A stretch of DNA of 7,795 nucleotides from Acholeplasmatales bacterium Tener_01. Lineage in GTDB: Bacteria > Bacillota_I > Bacilli_A > ML615J-28 > CAG-698. A program made the translations under genes and the position numbers. Every line of letters starts with the position of its first letter. Positions within the stretch are counted from its first letter, which is position 1. Of the stretch, positions 1 to 5,640 are shown one piece after another. The stretch covers positions 1 through 7,795 of the forward strand of contig LVBR01000189.1 of assembly GCA_001604495.1 (NCBI GenBank), written 5' to 3'. Below the pieces are notes generated by a model. That model was given only the letters and a program-made list of their open reading frames with translations. It did not search any database and was not told the origin of the DNA.

Positions 1-180
1 AACCCCCTAATTCGAACCATTTTCCAGTTTTTTTGGCAAAATCGATTCTAGGCGAAATTTTTGAGGTTTTTTAAGGTGTTCCATTTTGAATTTTCCGTGC
101 ATTTGCGCTCATCTGTGAAGAGTCTGCGAATCGCTATGGTTAGGCGTTTCTGGGCACCCAGGGACAAGTAGCAAAATATC
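1..180. other. GC-richer non-coding block at window edge
   Basis: No supported gene. About 42% of these bases are G or C, against roughly 13-20% in the next 120 bases. All plus frames are broken by stops, and there is no start codon with an SD. A 23-codon reading frame open from the window edge ends in TAA at 72-74; it could be the tail of an upstream gene but has no recognisable motif. Short inverted repeats are visible: CTGGG/CCCAG around 150-161 and GCGAATCGC at 126-134. CCATTTT occurs twice (17-23 and 81-87). The block could be part of an interspersed repeat, a remnant or a structured RNA; sequence alone does not decide. Confidence 0.35.
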
Positions 181-297
181 CCTAAAATTGCCCAAAATTA
201 ACTATATTAAGAATAAAAACATATATACATATAACCATTTATATTTATATACATTTATATGTGTTTATGTATGTACATAATTATGTATTTTGTAAAT
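181..297 (+). promoter_or_regulatory. AT-rich repeat region upstream of the partition-like operon
   Basis: This stretch is extremely AT-rich and dense in short repeats. TATATACAT occurs at 222-230 and 246-254; CATTTATAT at 236-244 and 252-260. TATGTA or its complement TACATA occurs at 226-231, 266-271, 270-275, 274-279 and 282-287. A perfect 14-bp palindrome, TACATAATTATGTA, spans 274-287. RHH partition proteins usually bind arrays of short repeats near their own promoter, which then serve as both operator and centromere, so this is a natural candidate for such a site. I could not pick a convincing -35/-10 pair, so the promoter is not placed. In DNA this AT-rich some repeats are expected by chance. 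Confidence 0.4.
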
Positions 298-313
298 AAA
301 GGAGTGTGAAATC

Positions 314-616
314 ATGAATAGTACCCCATTTAAGAAGCGAAACAACCCACTTGATTCGACTGCTACAAAGACAGTTGCGCAACCTCAAACTCAAACTGAA
401 CCAAAAGTTGAAGAAAGAGTAGTGTCAGCACCTGTTCAAACAAGAAAATCAGCTGCAAAACAGGTTGTTATTGTGGAAGAAAGAATTAAGTACACAGCTA
501 CAATGGACAAAGGCTTAAGAAGACGTCTAAAACTTGCTGCTGCAAAGCGTGACGTTCAAATTTCTGAGTTTATTGAAGACGCTGTACTTGAAAAACTAGA
601 AAGAGAAGGTGACTAA
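314..616 (+). CDS. Small ribbon-helix-helix-like protein, putative ParA partner
   Basis: This 100-residue basic protein has two parts. Residues 1-50 are rich in Gln, Thr, Pro and Lys and look disordered, with a basic KKR cluster at 7-9. Residues 56-97 fit a ribbon-helix-helix DNA-binding fold: a short strand (about 56-63), a basic helix (65-78) and a second helix after an SEF turn (83-97). A flexible basic N-terminus plus an RHH domain is the layout of ParG/omega-type centromere-binding proteins, whose N-terminus stimulates the ParA ATPase. The ATG is supported by AAAGGAG at 298-304. The stop lies 2 bases before the ParA start, so the two are very likely co-translated. DNA-binding and partition roles are inferred; an autoregulator of the operon is equally possible. 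Confidence 0.65.
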   Translation: MNSTPFKKRNNPLDSTATKTVAQPQTQTEPKVEERVVSAPVQTRKSAAKQVVIVEERIKYTATMDKGLRRRLKLAAAKRDVQISEFIEDAVLEKLEREGD

Positions 617-618
617 TT

Positions 619-1452
619 ATGCCTATAGTTTCTACTTTCTGTAAAAAGGGTGGAGTAGGTAAGAGTACCTTTATCGCTTTCTTAGGTCATTATTACGCTA
701 CGCAAGGCAAAAAAGTCCTAATTATCAGTGCAGATGACCAAAATAGTATCTTTAAGATCTTTGGTGCTGATGATAAAATCTTCGATAAGCAAGACGACTT
801 CTTTGAATACCTTTTAGCAGGCAAAGCTGACCTTGGTGATGTTCTTCTTGATGTAAGAGAGAACCTATATTTGATTAAAACCTTAAATACTGATAAACTT
901 TCAACAAAATTAACCCTTGAAAGATCACAAGAAAAGATGATTAGAAAGATTATTGAAGAATATGCTTCATGGTTTGACTACATCTTTATCGATTTCCCTC
1001 CTTCAAGTAATAGATTAAGTGAAGTTTTATTAGATTTAAGTGATGCAATTATTGTTGTAGTGGGATTAGACAGTCTAGGATTAGATGGGTTCTTCAATAC
1101 AATCCAATATTTCTATGATAGTGATATTGATGTAGACCATATTAAGTACATCGTACCTAACAGTTTCAGTAAAAACCGCCGTGCTCCTAAGGTTTCACTT
1201 AACAAACTTACAGCACAAGCAGCCGATTTTACAAAACAAGCTGTTGTTCTACCTCCAATCTATGATAGAGCAATCGTTAAAAACCTTCAAGCTGAAGGAA
1301 TTAGCGTTTTTGATAATGTAGAACTAGAACGTTACGATCAAAAACAACTTAATTTGTTGAAAGGTGAATTACTTGAATTGTTTAAGTTGATTGACCTTAA
1401 TAAAAAGGATCCAGAACCTAAAAATAACTTAGCTTCTAAACTAGGAAAATAA
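619..1452 (+). CDS. ParA/Soj/MinD-type partition ATPase
   Basis: A 277-residue ATPase of the deviant Walker A family. The P-loop at 9-17 is KKGGVGKST, with the signature lysine (K10) and the nucleotide-binding lysine (K15). The second motif, ADDQNS, is at 38-43, and the Walker B/switch motif IDFPP is at 124-128, followed by a conserved hydrophobic strand (IIVVV). No helix-turn-helix domain precedes the P-loop, so it is a short ParA as in type Ib plasmid partition or chromosomal Soj. Such proteins dimerise on ATP, bind DNA non-specifically and move cargo bound by a centromere-binding protein. The start has GAAGGTGA just upstream, inside the end of the preceding gene. Its likely partner is that RHH-like protein; no ParB/Spo0J gene is in the window. 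The C-terminal 20 residues are a charged, probably flexible tail. Confidence 0.88.
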   Translation: MPIVSTFCKKGGVGKSTFIAFLGHYYATQGKKVLIISADDQNSIFKIFGADDKIFDKQDDFFEYLLAGKADLGDVLLDVRENLYLIKTLNTDKLSTKLTLERSQEKMIRKIIEEYASWFDYIFIDFPPSSNRLSEVLLDLSDAIIVVVGLDSLGLDGFFNTIQYFYDSDIDVDHIKYIVPNSFSKNRRAPKVSLNKLTAQAADFTKQAVVLPPIYDRAIVKNLQAEGISVFDNVELERYDQKQLNLLKGELLELFKLIDLNKKDPEPKNNLASKLGK

Positions 1453-1480
1453 AAAAAGAGCACTTAAATGCTCTTTTTTT
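1451..1480. terminator. Bidirectional intrinsic terminator between parA-like gene and dnaN
   Basis: A perfect 12-bp inverted repeat, AAAAAAAGAGCA and TGCTCTTTTTTT, with a 6-base loop. The A-run on one side and T-run on the other make it work on both strands, so it can end both the rightward ParA operon and the leftward dnaN transcript. It begins within the parA-like stop codon and lies 21 bases from the dnaN stop. Confidence 0.92.
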
Positions 1481-1501
1481 ATTTATATACATAAATATTT
1501 A

Positions 1502-2626
1502 TTATGCTGCTCTTACTGGAAGAATCAATTCGATTAAATTAACATCATAATCTCCAGTAATAATGAATGGTTTAATTTCTCCAGTAAAGTGAATCTCTAC
1601 TTCTGATGAATTAAATGCTCTTAATGCTTCTAAGAAGTAAGCTGAACTGAATGTGATTTGGAATTGGATTGGATCAGAACATTCTAATAGGTTAAGTTCT
1701 TCTTTAGCATCTCCTATTTCGTTTGTTGTAGAAGTAATTTCACAAGTTTTATCAGCGTTTAATGTGAATTTAATGATATTAGAAGCTTCATTACTGTTAA
1801 AGATGCTTACTCTTTCAACAGAAGAAATCAATTCGTTCTTATTAAACTTAACAGATGTTAAGAATTGAGTAGGAATTAATGCATCTGTGTTAGGGAATGT
1901 ACCATCAATTAGTCTTGTTAAATATTTTAAATCTTTATATTTGAATAATGCTTTAGTCTTTGAGAAGTGGATTTCAATTACGTCTTCGCCTTCTTCAACA
2001 ATCTTATTAAATTCATCTAAGCACTTAGCGGGGATAACTATCTTAATTTCAGGGTATTCATGGTCAAATACCAACACTTTTCTAGATAAACGGTAGCTAT
2101 CTGTTGAAACAACTTTCATTTCAGCACCAGATGTTTGGAAAGAAACACCAGTAAGAATAACTCTTGCTTCAGATACAGAAGCTGCAAAAGTTGATTTTCT
2201 AATAATTTGTTTTAAATTAGCTGCATCAATTGTAATAAATGTCTTTGATTCATCAAATGAGATAATTGGATAATTATCTTTATCTAATCCTTTTAGTGTG
2301 AAATCACTTCTGTCTGCCAAGATCTTGATTGAATTGTCTTCATAACTGATAAAATCAATATCTTTCGATTCAGTTTTCTTAACTAGTTCGATTAAATACT
2401 TACCAGGTGCTACAAATGCACCTTCTTCTTCAATTCTAAGAAGTTTTCTATCTTCAATTTTGGCTTGGATTGATATTTCATTGTTAGATGCTGTCATCAC
2501 AATATTGTTTTTAGTTACTTCAATTTTAATTCCCGTTAAAACAGGCATTTGAACCTTAGTTGATAGGGCTTTACTGACTGCAAAAAGGTTTTGAAGTAGA
2601 AGATCACGATTAATACTAAATTTCAT
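1502..2626 (-). CDS. dnaN: DNA polymerase III beta subunit (sliding clamp)
   Basis: The 374 residues match the usual beta-clamp length (about 365-380). The dimeric ring encircles DNA, tethers the replicative polymerase and docks other repair and replication proteins. Recognisable family stretches are the N-terminus MKFSINRDLL, the TFAASVSEARVILTGV segment near 146-161, STDSYRLSR at 174-182, RLIDGTFPN at 238-246 and the C-terminal LILPVRAA, part of the protein-binding pocket. On the minus strand AAAGGAG (plus 2633-2639) lies 6 bases before the ATG. It follows dnaA in the same direction, with 77 bases and the putative origin element between. The usual next genes, recF and gyrB, are absent: a convergent ParA operon follows instead. 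Confidence 0.97.
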   Translation of the reverse strand: MKFSINRDLLLQNLFAVSKALSTKVQMPVLTGIKIEVTKNNIVMTASNNEISIQAKIEDRKLLRIEEEGAFVAPGKYLIELVKKTESKDIDFISYEDNSIKILADRSDFTLKGLDKDNYPIISFDESKTFITIDAANLKQIIRKSTFAASVSEARVILTGVSFQTSGAEMKVVSTDSYRLSRKVLVFDHEYPEIKIVIPAKCLDEFNKIVEEGEDVIEIHFSKTKALFKYKDLKYLTRLIDGTFPNTDALIPTQFLTSVKFNKNELISSVERVSIFNSNEASNIIKFTLNADKTCEITSTTNEIGDAKEELNLLECSDPIQFQITFSSAYFLEALRAFNSSEVEIHFTGEIKPFIITGDYDVNLIELILPVRAA

Positions 2627-2660
2627 GTTTGTCTCCTTTAATTTATTTAATTTTAATATT

Positions 2661-2702
2661 CTTTTTTACTTTTATTATTAAGCGATGTGGATAAGTGGAT
2701 AA
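2661..2702 (-). other. Putative oriC core: tandem DnaA boxes, GC spacer, AT-rich trinucleotide run
   Basis: Read on the minus strand, directly after the dnaA stop: TTATCCACT (plus 2694-2702, 8 of 9 to consensus), then TTATCCACA (plus 2686-2694, exact consensus), sharing one base. The spacer TCGCT follows, then TAA-TAA-TAA-AAG-TAA-AAA. All six triplets fit the DnaA-trio pattern (T/A, A, A/G). This is the arrangement of the basal unwinding element described for Bacillus subtilis: paired boxes, a short GC stretch, then trios where DnaA loads on single strand. The dnaA-dnaN location also matches. Boxes are seen directly; unwinding function is inferred. Confidence 0.7.
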
Positions 2703-2703
2703 T

Positions 2704-4095
2704 TTATTTCTTTAAGGCTTTATCTACAGCCTTTTTAATATTATCTACATCCAATTTTGCCATGTTATTTTCTTGTAACATGGTTTCTATCTTGTCAACT
2801 CCATGAGAAACGGAAGAATGGTCTCTTTGACCGAAAGAAGATCCGATTTCATCAAGACCAATACCATATTCTGATCTTAATACAAACATTGCTAAATGTC
2901 TAGCATAAGCAAGTTGCTGTTTCCTTGAAGAAGAAATTAGATCTTTTACAGATAAATGGCAATACTTAGCCACTTCCTCTTTGACGATTTCGATCAAATT
3001 AGCATTTCTATCGTCTCTTGAATCACCTTTTTGCTTAGGTAAGATTCCTTCTAGTGCAGTCACAATGTTATCTTTAGTAAATGGAAGGTTCATACATACG
3101 CAATAAGTAACATAAGTTCTTAAAGCACCTTCTAAATCACGGATGTTGTTAGGGAAATAATCTGATATTTCTTCTAACACTTCAAGTGGAACATCTGATG
3201 GATCCTTAATAAGAGTAGATAGTTTACTCTTTAAGATATTTATTCTTAAATTTCTATCTGGAGATTTAATATTTACACTTAATCCCCAGCTAAAACGAGA
3301 TTTAAGACGTTCCATCATATTTTTAAGTTCGTTAGCAGGTTTATCTGAAGTAATAACTACTTGTTTGTTTTGATTTACCAAACTATCGAACAATTTAAAG
3401 AATTCTTCTTGTGTTTGAATTTTGTTTTCTAAGAATTGAATATCATCTACTAACAAAACATCAGCATTGTGATATTTATTATAGAAGTTTTCAATATTAT
3501 TAGATGGATTCTTAGAATTTGTAGCTAAGAAGTAATCTTGAGCAAATTGTTGACTTGTAACATATACAATATTTGTTTCAATGTTGTTATCTAAGATATA
3601 ATGACCAATAGCAGTCATTAGATGGGTCTTACCAAGACCAACATCACCAAAAATATACAAAGGATTATATAATTTCTGAGGTGTCTCAGCAACTTTCATG
3701 GCATATAAGAAGGCAGCTCGATTACTTTCACCTACTTCAAAGTTCTTAAAAGTATAAATTGGTGAAAGAACTCTTGAATGTTGAGGCGAAGATGATGGAG
3801 TAACTAAAGGATTTTCTTTACGCTTCTCTTTCTCTTTTTCAGCTTCTTCCTTTGTAATGAACTTAAACTTCTTATGTTCGGGAGTGAAAGTCTTTAATAT
3901 TTCGTTTAAAGCATCGTTATAGAATGTTTCAATACGAAACTTATTAAATTGTAGGGGAACAATAACGTATATATAACCATTTTCTTCTTTTAAAACATCA
4001 GTTGCTTCAGAAAACAGTTCGTTATAGTCATCTTCAGATATTTGTTGCTTAAAAACATCTAAAGTCTTATTCCAAAGAGATAATGCTTCATCCAT
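2704..4095 (-). CDS. dnaA: Chromosomal replication initiator DnaA
   Basis: 463 residues in standard four-domain order. Domain I (about 1-75) is the oligomerisation and helicase-interaction domain. A short charged linker rich in Glu and Lys follows (about 80-110). The AAA+ domain (about 113-345) has Walker A GDVGLGKT at 150-157, Walker B VLLVDD at 213-218, sensor I VITSD at 247-251, the arginine-finger segment RLKSRF at 263-268 and sensor II LEGALR at 321-326. Domain IV (about 365-463) is the helix-turn-helix, with the signature RDHSSVSHG at 424-432 that reads DnaA boxes. The start is supported by AAAGGAGG (plus 4104-4111), 8 bases upstream. DnaA binds ATP, assembles on oriC and melts it. DnaA boxes lie just downstream and box-like motifs lie near its promoter, suggesting autoregulation. 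Confidence 0.98.
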   Translation of the reverse strand: MDEALSLWNKTLDVFKQQISEDDYNELFSEATDVLKEENGYIYVIVPLQFNKFRIETFYNDALNEILKTFTPEHKKFKFITKEEAEKEKEKRKENPLVTPSSSPQHSRVLSPIYTFKNFEVGESNRAAFLYAMKVAETPQKLYNPLYIFGDVGLGKTHLMTAIGHYILDNNIETNIVYVTSQQFAQDYFLATNSKNPSNNIENFYNKYHNADVLLVDDIQFLENKIQTQEEFFKLFDSLVNQNKQVVITSDKPANELKNMMERLKSRFSWGLSVNIKSPDRNLRINILKSKLSTLIKDPSDVPLEVLEEISDYFPNNIRDLEGALRTYVTYCVCMNLPFTKDNIVTALEGILPKQKGDSRDDRNANLIEIVKEEVAKYCHLSVKDLISSSRKQQLAYARHLAMFVLRSEYGIGLDEIGSSFGQRDHSSVSHGVDKIETMLQENNMAKLDVDNIKKAVDKALKK

Positions 4096-4114
4096 ACATA
4101 GAGCCTCCTTTCAT

Positions 4115-4129
4115 ATTTATATAATACCA
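4115..4129 (-). promoter_or_regulatory. Putative dnaA promoter (extended -10)
   Basis: On the minus strand TGG precedes TATTAT (plus 4121-4126), giving an extended -10 (TGnTATTAT). The region 17 bases upstream reads TTTATA, a poor -35, so the TG extension would matter. The start point would fall near 4115, leaving a leader of about 20 bases that contains the SD. One CCACAAA repeat (4127-4133) abuts the -10, so DnaA binding there could regulate transcription. Confidence 0.5.
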
Positions 4130-4240
4130 CAAAAGACCACAAATATAAACAAAAATTTTAAAAAGATATCCACAAATAAACACAGCCACTACTTACCATA
4201 AAATGATAGTCAAAAACACCCAAAATATGCACTTATAAAG

Positions 4241-4257
4241 TATATATATAATATATA
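4241..4257. repeat. Alternating AT tract
   Basis: TATATATATAATATATA is a run with no G or C. It is a candidate easily melted segment in the dnaA upstream region, though it could simply reflect low GC content. Confidence 0.5.
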
Positions 4258-4339
4258 GAAAGAGCACTTGCTAATTTTAGCCAAATTATCAAAAAATATA
4301 CAAAGTGGAAAAAGAAACATTTCAACACACAAATAAGCA

Positions 4340-4358
4340 AAAAAGTTAATAACTTTTT
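4340..4358. repeat. 19-bp palindrome in the dnaA upstream region
   Basis: AAAAAGTTAATAACTTTTT is perfectly symmetric around one base (9-bp arms). As RNA it gives an 8-bp AT-only hairpin, too weak for a confident terminator. As DNA it may be a binding site for a dimeric protein. Nothing identifies the protein. Confidence 0.45.
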
Positions 4359-4385
4359 GATAAATAGCCGATAATAACAAAACAA

Positions 4386-4413
4386 TTGAAAAAAAAGAAA
4401 AATATGTTAAAAT
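4386..4413 (+). promoter_or_regulatory. Putative promoter of the unknown membrane protein gene
   Basis: TTGAAA (4386-4391), 16-base spacer, TAAAAT (4408-4413) preceded by TGT, an extended -10. Predicted start is near 4420, giving a leader of about 44 bases. The leader contains a small hairpin, AAGGC-AAAAA-GCCTT (4438-4452). Confidence 0.55.
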
Positions 4414-4463
4414 TATATAAGTAGATAGCAAAGGAAAAAGGCAAAAAGCCTTATTATACTAAT

Positions 4464-5363
4464 ATGAAGAAAAAAGAGACTAAAGAAATACAAGTTAATG
4501 AAAAACAAAGCTTCTTCTCATTTCCTCAAAGAGCTAACAATCTAACGATTCTGTTTATATTGTTAGTTTATTTGATTGTTGGGGGAGTGGTAGCATTCTT
4601 AATATCACCTAATGTTAATTATACTGTTGTCCCAAGTTATAAACATGAACTAGGTGATGATACCGTTTCAACATATTTAAGAATAACATCAAGTGTTAAC
4701 AAAGAAACAAGCGGTTTTAATACAAAAGAATCAATAACTATTTATTTAGATCGTAATGTTAATGATACTAACGAATATGTTGTAAATTATGAGTTTAGCG
4801 GATTAACTAAAAAAGATAATATTGATTATATGTATACTGGCGCAAGATCTAACTATGTTACTTTACCAATGACACATACTGTTAAAAGCCAAGTATCAAT
4901 AAAAGATGGTGGATTTAAAGCAATATTCGGTAAAATTAAGTATCATATTAAAGATACAGAAGATAGTGATAAAGAATATAAGTTTAAAGAAGAATTAATC
5001 ACGCTAAATAAGAGTGAAATAAAGAGAATCAAAAATACCGACAGAGATTTTGATGGACTATTTAGATTCACAAAAACTTTAATTGAAAAAATGGGTGAAG
5101 ACTATTCAAGTTTAAGTTTGAATGTTCAAATCGAAACAGAAGATAAATATCATCTTGATTTTCAATCATTCATTGTTTCAAGTGACGGAAGTATTTATCC
5201 TGTTATAGGTTTTTACGGATACTATTCAGTAAGAAAAAACGTTCTTACTGGTTTTACAACAATTTCTTCTAACTTAGATATTAAGTATTTTATCGTAAAA
5301 GCGAACTTCTACGATGCTAATGGCAAACTTAGAAGATTCTCTTATATCGAAGAAATAGAATGA
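4464..5363 (+). CDS. Unrecognised single-pass membrane protein
   Basis: I do not recognise this 299-residue family. A short charged N-terminus (1-25, rich in Lys and Glu) is followed by one strong hydrophobic helix at about 27-47, then about 250 residues that look soluble and rich in beta-prone and charged residues. The basic flank precedes the helix, so the large domain is probably outside the cytoplasm (N-in, C-out). There is no lipobox, no cysteine-rich region and no evident catalytic motif. The start ATG has no SD at the normal distance: the nearest purine-rich stretch, AAAGGAAAAAGG, lies over 20 bases upstream and overlaps a small hairpin. No better in-frame start is seen. Its promoter faces away from dnaA, and the rpmH promoter begins 10 bases after its TGA stop. 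Its role is unknown. Confidence 0.85.
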   Translation: MKKKETKEIQVNEKQSFFSFPQRANNLTILFILLVYLIVGGVVAFLISPNVNYTVVPSYKHELGDDTVSTYLRITSSVNKETSGFNTKESITIYLDRNVNDTNEYVVNYEFSGLTKKDNIDYMYTGARSNYVTLPMTHTVKSQVSIKDGGFKAIFGKIKYHIKDTEDSDKEYKFKEELITLNKSEIKRIKNTDRDFDGLFRFTKTLIEKMGEDYSSLSLNVQIETEDKYHLDFQSFIVSSDGSIYPVIGFYGYYSVRKNVLTGFTTISSNLDIKYFIVKANFYDANGKLRRFSYIEEIE

Positions 5364-5372
5364 AAAAAGTTC

Positions 5373-5401
5373 TTGACATTTTCATTGATTTGATGTAAAA
5401 T
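5373..5401 (+). promoter_or_regulatory. Strong sigma-A type promoter of rpmH
   Basis: A perfect -35 TTGACA (5373-5378) and TAAAAT (5396-5401), separated by the optimal 17 bases. Transcription would start near 5408, a leader of about 25 bases carrying AGGAGGTG. This is the best promoter in the window, as expected for a ribosomal protein gene. Confidence 0.88.
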
Positions 5402-5432
5402 AAAATAGCATAGTTTATAGGAGGTGCTTCAC

Positions 5433-5573
5433 ATGAAGGCTGTAGGAACATATCAACCAAATAAGCATAAACACAGTGTTACTCACGGATTCCGTGCTAG
5501 AATGTCAACTGCTAACGGTAGAAACGTTTTATCACGTAGACGTGCTAAAGGCAGAAAAGTTTTATCTGCTTAG
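5433..5573 (+). CDS. rpmH: 50S ribosomal protein L34
   Basis: 46 residues of the small basic L34 protein of the large ribosomal subunit. The core TYQPN...THGFRARMST.NGR.VL.RRRAKGRK.LSA is unmistakable. Compared with the usual start MKRTYQP, this protein reads MKAVGTYQP, two residues longer, and the normal KRKR cluster is KHKH. The total is 46 instead of about 44. The ATG has AGGAGGTG (5419-5426), 6 bases upstream, a very strong SD, so this start is well supported. It is preceded by its own promoter and followed by a terminator hairpin, so most transcripts may be monocistronic. Confidence 0.96.
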   Translation: MKAVGTYQPNKHKHSVTHGFRARMSTANGRNVLSRRRAKGRKVLSA

Positions 5574-5590
5574 TTTAAATAGAAAAATCT

Positions 5591-5637
5591 TGGACCACCT
5601 GTATGTCATTTATTAACAGTGGTCCATTTTTTATTTA
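5591..5637 (+). terminator. Intrinsic terminator/attenuator between rpmH and rnpA
   Basis: TGGACCAC (5591-5598) pairs with GTGGTCCA (5619-5626). Beyond a bulged C, TGT and ACA extend the stem by 3 bp. TTTTTTATTT follows immediately. The hairpin and U-run sit inside the operon, ending only 3 bases before the rnpA start, so it probably sets the ratio of L34 to downstream expression by partial readthrough. Confidence 0.85.
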
Positions 5638-5640
5638 AAT

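Larger units (their letters stand above)
4096..4463. promoter_or_regulatory. Divergent intergenic region upstream of dnaA, possible second oriC segment
   Basis: These 368 bases separate leftward dnaA from the rightward genes and hold no credible gene. From left to right: the dnaA SD and promoter; CCACAAA at 4127-4133, 4137-4143 and 4170-4176; a one-mismatch DnaA box ATATCCACA at 4166-4174; an alternating AT tract at 4241-4257; a 19-bp palindrome at 4340-4358; and a promoter for the next gene. Bipartite origins flanking dnaA are known in Firmicutes, so this may be an auxiliary origin part. No exact TTATCCACA box is present here, unlike the dnaA-dnaN gap. Confidence 0.6.

Noticed and set aside
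11..18. TTCGAACC, resembling the complement of a tRNA T-loop
   Set aside because: The flanking bases do not form the 5-bp T-stem or an acceptor stem, and no other tRNA arms follow.
3..74. Frame open from the left edge, 23 codons, as the tail of a gene
   Set aside because: Too short and without motif; the same block is broken in all frames just after it. Kept only as a note in the non-coding block.
188..216. TTGCCC with a downstream AT-rich element as the promoter of the RHH-ParA operon
   Set aside because: No acceptable -10 lies 16-18 bases downstream; alternatives nearer the gene are equally weak.
1653..2096. Two plus-strand reading frames of about 70 residues
   Set aside because: They lie entirely inside dnaN on the opposite strand, with no SD or recognisable domain; they mirror its codons.
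2627..2660. TAAAAT-like element as a separate dnaN promoter
   Set aside because: A -10-like sequence is present on the minus strand but no -35 at proper spacing; in such AT-rich DNA this is not evidence enough.
4210..4431. Minus-strand reading frame of 73 residues, very hydrophobic
   Set aside because: It is made of Phe, Ile, Leu and Tyr codons expected from AT-rich spacer DNA, overlaps the promoter of the next gene and has no SD.
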